10,137 nt of DNA from Phoronis ovalis (Eukaryota > Phoronida > Phoronidae): the NCBI GenBank assembly GCA_028565635.1, contig JAOXYB010067412.1, forward strand, positions 1 through 10,137, in the 5' to 3' direction. Within the stretch, counting starts at the first letter, position 1. Each line of letters begins with the position of its first letter. Under the pieces are notes generated by a model. That model saw only the letters and a list, made by a program, of their open reading frames with translations, was not told the origin of the DNA and ran no database searches. Shown here in pieces: positions 7,988-10,137 of this stretch. The translations under genes were made by a program, and so were the position numbers.

Positions 7988-8040
7988 TTAAATGATCTAG
8001 ATATACAATAGTCCAGACTATTAAATCTAGATTAACTAAT
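7988..8040 (-). repeat. Imperfect palindrome (about 53 bp) in the ATP6AP2 3'UTR
   Basis: AATAGTC (8007-8013) and GACTATT (8016-8022) pair around CA; outside them ATCTAGAT (7995-8002) pairs with ATCTAGAT (8025-8032), itself palindromic; and short ATTA/TAAT ends match further out. In the mRNA this would form a stem about 70-120 nt after the stop codon. Confidence 0.55.
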
Positions 8041-8110
8041 GGACAAACCTGATTATACTAAATAACACAAAGAGTTAACTCAACAGCTGACATGTAAGAT
8101 TCAATGCGCA

Positions 8111-8302
8111 CTATTCTTTCTTCAATCTAGGAGTTGTCATCATGTAGAGACTATCTTTACCATTGTCCATGTTCCACATGCAGTAACCGATACCATACAC
8201 GGTGATAGCCAGAGCTAACATTGTCCACAGTGTAATGTTGAAGATGGCCGAATAATCATTTGTATATGCATTAGCCAGATTCAACATCTTACCAATTTCA
8301 GA
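8111..8302 (-). CDS. ATP6AP2: ATP6AP2 last coding exon: transmembrane helix and cytosolic tail (63 codons plus stop)
   Basis: Begins S-E-I-G-K-M-L-N after acceptor TTTTTTCTTATAG and ends R-L-K-K-E then TAG (8111-8113). The luminal stub has Y-T-N-D-Y-S, followed by F-N-I-T-L-W and a hydrophobic run of about 20 residues (genomic 8174-8251), the single transmembrane helix. The tail reads W-N-M-D-N-G-K-D-S-L-Y-M-M-T, the strongest family signature in the window. Compared with the vertebrate tail as I remember it, one residue is missing between D-S and Y. The last five residues have basic side chains at -5, -3 and -2, in the style of the K-x-R-x-x ER-retrieval end of vertebrate homologues. Confidence 0.95.
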   Translation of the reverse strand, partial: SEIGKMLNLANAYTNDYSAIFNITLWTMLALAITVYGIGYCMWNMDNGKDSLYMMTTPRLKKE

Positions 8303-9674
8303 CTATAAGAAAAAATATTGCATTTCAGAATAAGATGTTCGTCTCCAATTTCACACATTAGTGTTAAACTATTCTACTGAGCTGTATTACAAAGCACATA
8401 TCAATCTGTGAAAAAGGTTTTCATTTTAAAAATGGCTATATTTTATCATGGGGTATTCAGTTGTATAAAGGGGGATAGCACTTTTAGAAAACCTAACGAG
8501 TCTGTAAATACATGTCAATTTTTGTCCATCTAAGAGCAGAAGAGTCTTTAGCATATTTTTCAGTCAGCTGGAGTAACAAATGCACATCTATGGAAGTAAA
8601 ACAACCACATACCATGCTATCTCCATATCCTAATGCCATTAGAGAGCGGCCTTTTCTGGAGCTGCCACTTTCTGGATGAAATGTTAGATCTTCTGTAGGC
8701 AGTGTGACAATTTCAACAACCACATCAAGGTGATAGAGAGTTTGAAAATCTTTAGATACCTAAGTAAATAAAAGATCAAAACTTTAGACTCTTAAATTTG
8801 GAGCAACCAACCGAGCTGACATGAGTTGCGATACGTTGATATTGTATCAAGATATTGTAACACAACGATTATGAGTCATGTTGTACAAAACAATAATCGT
8901 TTATATCTATAAGTAATAGTTATGCATAGGAGTAACTGAATTTCACTATTAAAGACAACTAATGAACAAACAAATTTGTGAACTTGCTATTACCACCCTG
9001 TCAGCACTAATGCAAATGAAATCCGAGGTTTTGCTAGCAAGATCACAAAACAATGACTGTGTTGCTACTATGCATCAATGCTAAGTAAATGTTTGTTGCC
9101 CTTTAAATATCATGAATACATATTCAAAACTTGCTTATTTACCTGATTAATTAATCCAGACAGGTGTCTTCTAGCTTCAGCAGCCTGATTAGATGACTCG
9201 CCGTATTTGTTGACAATATGGCGGTATGAAGATAGAGTGAATGTATACATATCAGGTGTGCTATCATGGGCTAATTTAAAATACTTTGTCTTATTCTAAA
9301 ATAAAAAACAGGATTTTCCATTAAGGAACAGCAACATTATGCTATGAGAAACACTGTAAGCTATATTTATTAGACACAATACCTAATTCTCAACCAATTG
9401 GATTCTATCAATACAAAATATTAAGTCCAAACATGATTAGTTATCATGCAAAAAAATACAGCATACCCATAATTTGTAGACAAGTTGTGCTAAGACATAA
9501 CTAAAAACTAATTATTATGACTCTAGCTTTTTATCACAATATTATTTCAGCACTCACCAGGGTATCTATAAGGTTAGAGCACTGTCTGTGTTCCGAAATC
9601 AACATTGAATCCACAGAATTGCTTCTACTCAAGTGTTCCAGAACAAGAGTGTCCTCCCAATCTAAAGCTTCCAC
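8111..9674 (-). CDS. ATP6AP2: ATP6AP2 ((pro)renin receptor), 3' half: four exons, 5' end outside the window
   Basis: Known for the family: a type I membrane protein that works as a V-ATPase accessory and assembly factor in ER, Golgi and endolysosomes, binds (pro)renin in vertebrates and links to Wnt receptor signalling. Seen: join(9558..9674, 9143..9295, 8613..8759, 8111..8302) on the minus strand gives 202 residues plus TAG with no internal stop, and every junction is GT-AG in phase 0. Landmarks in order: L-S-R-S-N-x-V-D near residue 15; a segment with H-D-S-T-P-D-M-Y and N-K-Y-G in the second exon; R-K-G-R at residues 125-128; a hydrophobic helix at about 157-182; then W-N-M-D-x-G-x-D-S and a C-terminal K-K-E. 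From memory, the human protein is about 350 residues with the same order of landmarks, so roughly 150 N-terminal residues, including the signal peptide, are missing to the right. No frameshift or broken splice site is visible, so it looks functional. Confidence 0.93.
8303..8612 (-). other. ATP6AP2 last intron (310 bp, phase 0)
   Basis: GTATGTG donor at 8612 and TTTCTTATAG acceptor at 8303. The first 120 bp stay open in the upstream exon's frame, so retention of this intron would extend the protein by about 40 residues before a stop at 8493-8495 and would remove the transmembrane helix. No other feature seen. Confidence 0.85.
8613..8759 (-). CDS. ATP6AP2: ATP6AP2 internal exon with the processing site (49 codons)
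   Basis: Runs V-S-K-D-F-Q-T-L-Y to G-D-S-M, with acceptor TTTACTTAG and donor ATG|GTATGTG, both phase 0. The exon carries R-K-G-R-S-L (R-K-G-R codons at 8646-8657), at the place where vertebrate ATP6AP2 has R-K-T-R, cut by furin and/or site-1 protease to release the soluble receptor from the membrane stub. The upstream V-V-V-E-I-V-T-L strand matches the conserved V-V-E-L-V-T segment. The frame stays open past the donor to 8493, but that stretch is intron: the next exon joins cleanly only from 8613. Confidence 0.92.
8760..9142 (-). other. ATP6AP2 intron (383 bp, phase 0)
   Basis: GTAAATA donor at 9142 and TTTACTTAG acceptor at 8760. It contains a 9-bp inverted repeat (8864-8872 with 8893-8901, 20-nt loop). 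No exon-like frame with splice sites was found inside. Confidence 0.85.
8864..8901. repeat. Inverted repeat (9-bp arms) in an ATP6AP2 intron
   Basis: AACGATTAT (8864-8872) and ATAATCGTT (8893-8901) are exact complements with a 20-nt loop. It lies within the intron at 8760-9142. No function assigned. Confidence 0.6.
9143..9295 (-). CDS. ATP6AP2: ATP6AP2 internal exon, luminal domain (51 codons)
   Basis: Runs from N-K-T-K-Y-F-K-L to S-G-L-I-N-Q. The acceptor is TTTTATTTTAG and the donor is CAG|GTAAATA, both phase 0. The D-S-T-P-D-M-Y and N-K-Y-G stretches match the family's H-S-P-D-L-Y and K-R-Y-G region. N-K-T at the start is a potential N-glycosylation sequon, formed by the first codons after the splice junction. 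The A/Q/E/R-rich end looks helical. Confidence 0.92.
9296..9557 (-). other. ATP6AP2 intron (262 bp, phase 0)
   Basis: GTGAGTG donor at 9557 and TTTTATTTTAG acceptor at 9296. Plain AT-rich intron sequence; nothing else seen in it. Confidence 0.85.
9558..9674 (-). CDS. ATP6AP2: ATP6AP2 internal exon, luminal domain (39 codons)
   Basis: Reading starts V-E-A-L-D-W-E-D and ends N-L-I-D-T-L. The acceptor is TCATTTTAG and the donor is CTG|GTGAGTG; both boundaries are phase 0. The stretch L-S-R-S-N-S-V-D-S-M-L-I-S-E aligns with the conserved L-S-R-x-N-E-V-D segment of animal ATP6AP2, which fixes the frame. It lies in the luminal ectodomain. I found no in-frame upstream exon between here and the right edge, so the preceding intron is at least 463 bp long. 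Confidence 0.88.
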
Positions 9675-9933
9675 CTAAAATGACATCTGAATGGTAAGAC
9701 ACAGTAATACCATTATCACAAATGCATATTTTAAACAATAAAACATATTTTACTCCAATCTTACCTGTACTAGTGTTATGTTGTAAGCCACCCAGCATTA
9801 GATTAGCCCTTAACTATTCAGCTTAGTAGAAAATTGTAACAACTTGTTTCTATGTTGCACAAGTTATATATATTGATGTACTTTCAGTTGTTTCGATACC
9901 AGACACGATGAGTGCCAAATTATAATAAGGCAC

Positions 9934-10006
9934 ATATGACCTCACATTATTACTATATATGACCTCACATTATTACTATATATGACCTCACATTATTACT
10001 ATATAT
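9934..10006. repeat. Tandem repeat, period 23 bp, about 3.2 copies
   Basis: Three exact copies start at 9934, 9957 and 9980, followed by four matching bases of a fourth. Each copy contains TGACCTCA then an ATTATTACTATA tract. Exact identity between copies points to recent expansion. It lies in the partial ATP6AP2 intron. Confidence 0.95.
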
Positions 10007-10124
10007 TACTTAAATTTTGCTTCATATTTTTATTTCTATTTTTAATATGTTTCTGGATTTGATAAGGGATCATCTCAAAAGTTATCTCACTAACCCCAAA
10101 CGTATAGCGTTTAAGATAGGATTT

Positions 10125-10137
10125 ACCCCCACCCCCC
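10125..10137. repeat. C-rich low-complexity end
   Basis: ACCCCC followed by ACCCCCC closes the window. Such G/C homopolymer runs often stop assembly or sequencing, so this may be a true contig end rather than an arbitrary cut. Confidence 0.6.

Larger units (their letters stand above)
7340..8110 (-). other. ATP6AP2: Probable 3'UTR of ATP6AP2
   Basis: The span follows the stop codon without interruption down to the best polyadenylation signal. It is AT-rich and contains an imperfect palindrome at 7988-8040, an ATTAAA at 7648-7653, a T-rich stretch and a Pumilio-type octamer near the end. The length, about 770 nt, is inferred from the AATAAA at 7357-7362; the ATTAAA would give a 3'UTR of about 450-480 nt. 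The plus-strand open frame over 7329-7526 lies antisense to this region and shows no family resemblance. Confidence 0.5.
9675..10137 (-). other. Partial upstream intron of ATP6AP2 (at least 463 bp)
   Basis: It begins at the acceptor of the 9558-9674 exon and runs off the window. A donor-like CAG|GTAAG occurs on the minus strand near 9763, but the frame that would join in phase hits a stop after 11 codons, and what can be read does not match the protein, so I do not call an exon there. It holds the 23-bp tandem repeat and the C-rich end. Confidence 0.65.

Noticed and set aside
8493-8612. Continuation of the ATP6AP2 exon frame past 8613 as coding sequence
   Set aside because: A good donor (ATG|GTATGTG) ends the exon at 8613, and the next exon with the transmembrane helix joins in phase; the rest is intron.

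Overview
The window is AT-rich (roughly one third G+C by eye) eukaryotic nuclear DNA, most likely from an invertebrate animal. The only gene I can identify with confidence is spliced, with GT-AG introns of 262-383 bp. The phylum cannot be fixed from the sequence. There are no operons, bacterial-type genes, rRNA, tRNA or CRISPR arrays.

Right end (about 7,340-10,137, minus strand): the 3' half of ATP6AP2, the (pro)renin receptor and V-ATPase accessory protein 2. Four consecutive coding exons (9558-9674, 9143-9295, 8613-8759, 8111-8302) splice in frame into 202 residues plus a stop. They cover the second half of the luminal domain, an R-x-x-R processing site, the single transmembrane helix and the short cytosolic tail with a basic retrieval-like end. 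All three introns are phase 0. The first half of the protein (signal peptide and N-terminal luminal part) lies beyond the right edge. The 3'UTR probably runs to an AATAAA at 7357-7362, with a Pumilio-type site just upstream and GU-rich DNA just downstream. The upstream partial intron carries a 23-bp tandem repeat, and the window stops in a C-rich run that may be a contig edge.

Left three quarters (1 to about 7,340): no gene I can name. It holds an (AC)10 microsatellite, two exact 18-bp copies of a direct repeat that read as perfect DR5 nuclear-receptor elements, a compact run of stem-loops at 4812-4960, a pre-miRNA-sized hairpin at 4198-4261, a hairpin followed by CTAAT at 5174-5198 that recalls a Helitron 3' end, and a CpG- and CRE-motif-rich patch at about 6,268-6,790 with two tiny open frames. 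A short codon-like frame at 127-276 sits downstream of a TATA-like sequence. These are candidates only.

I found no convincing new multi-gene system. The items most worth checking are the stem-loop cluster, the DR5 pair and the 6.3-6.8 kb CpG/CRE patch.
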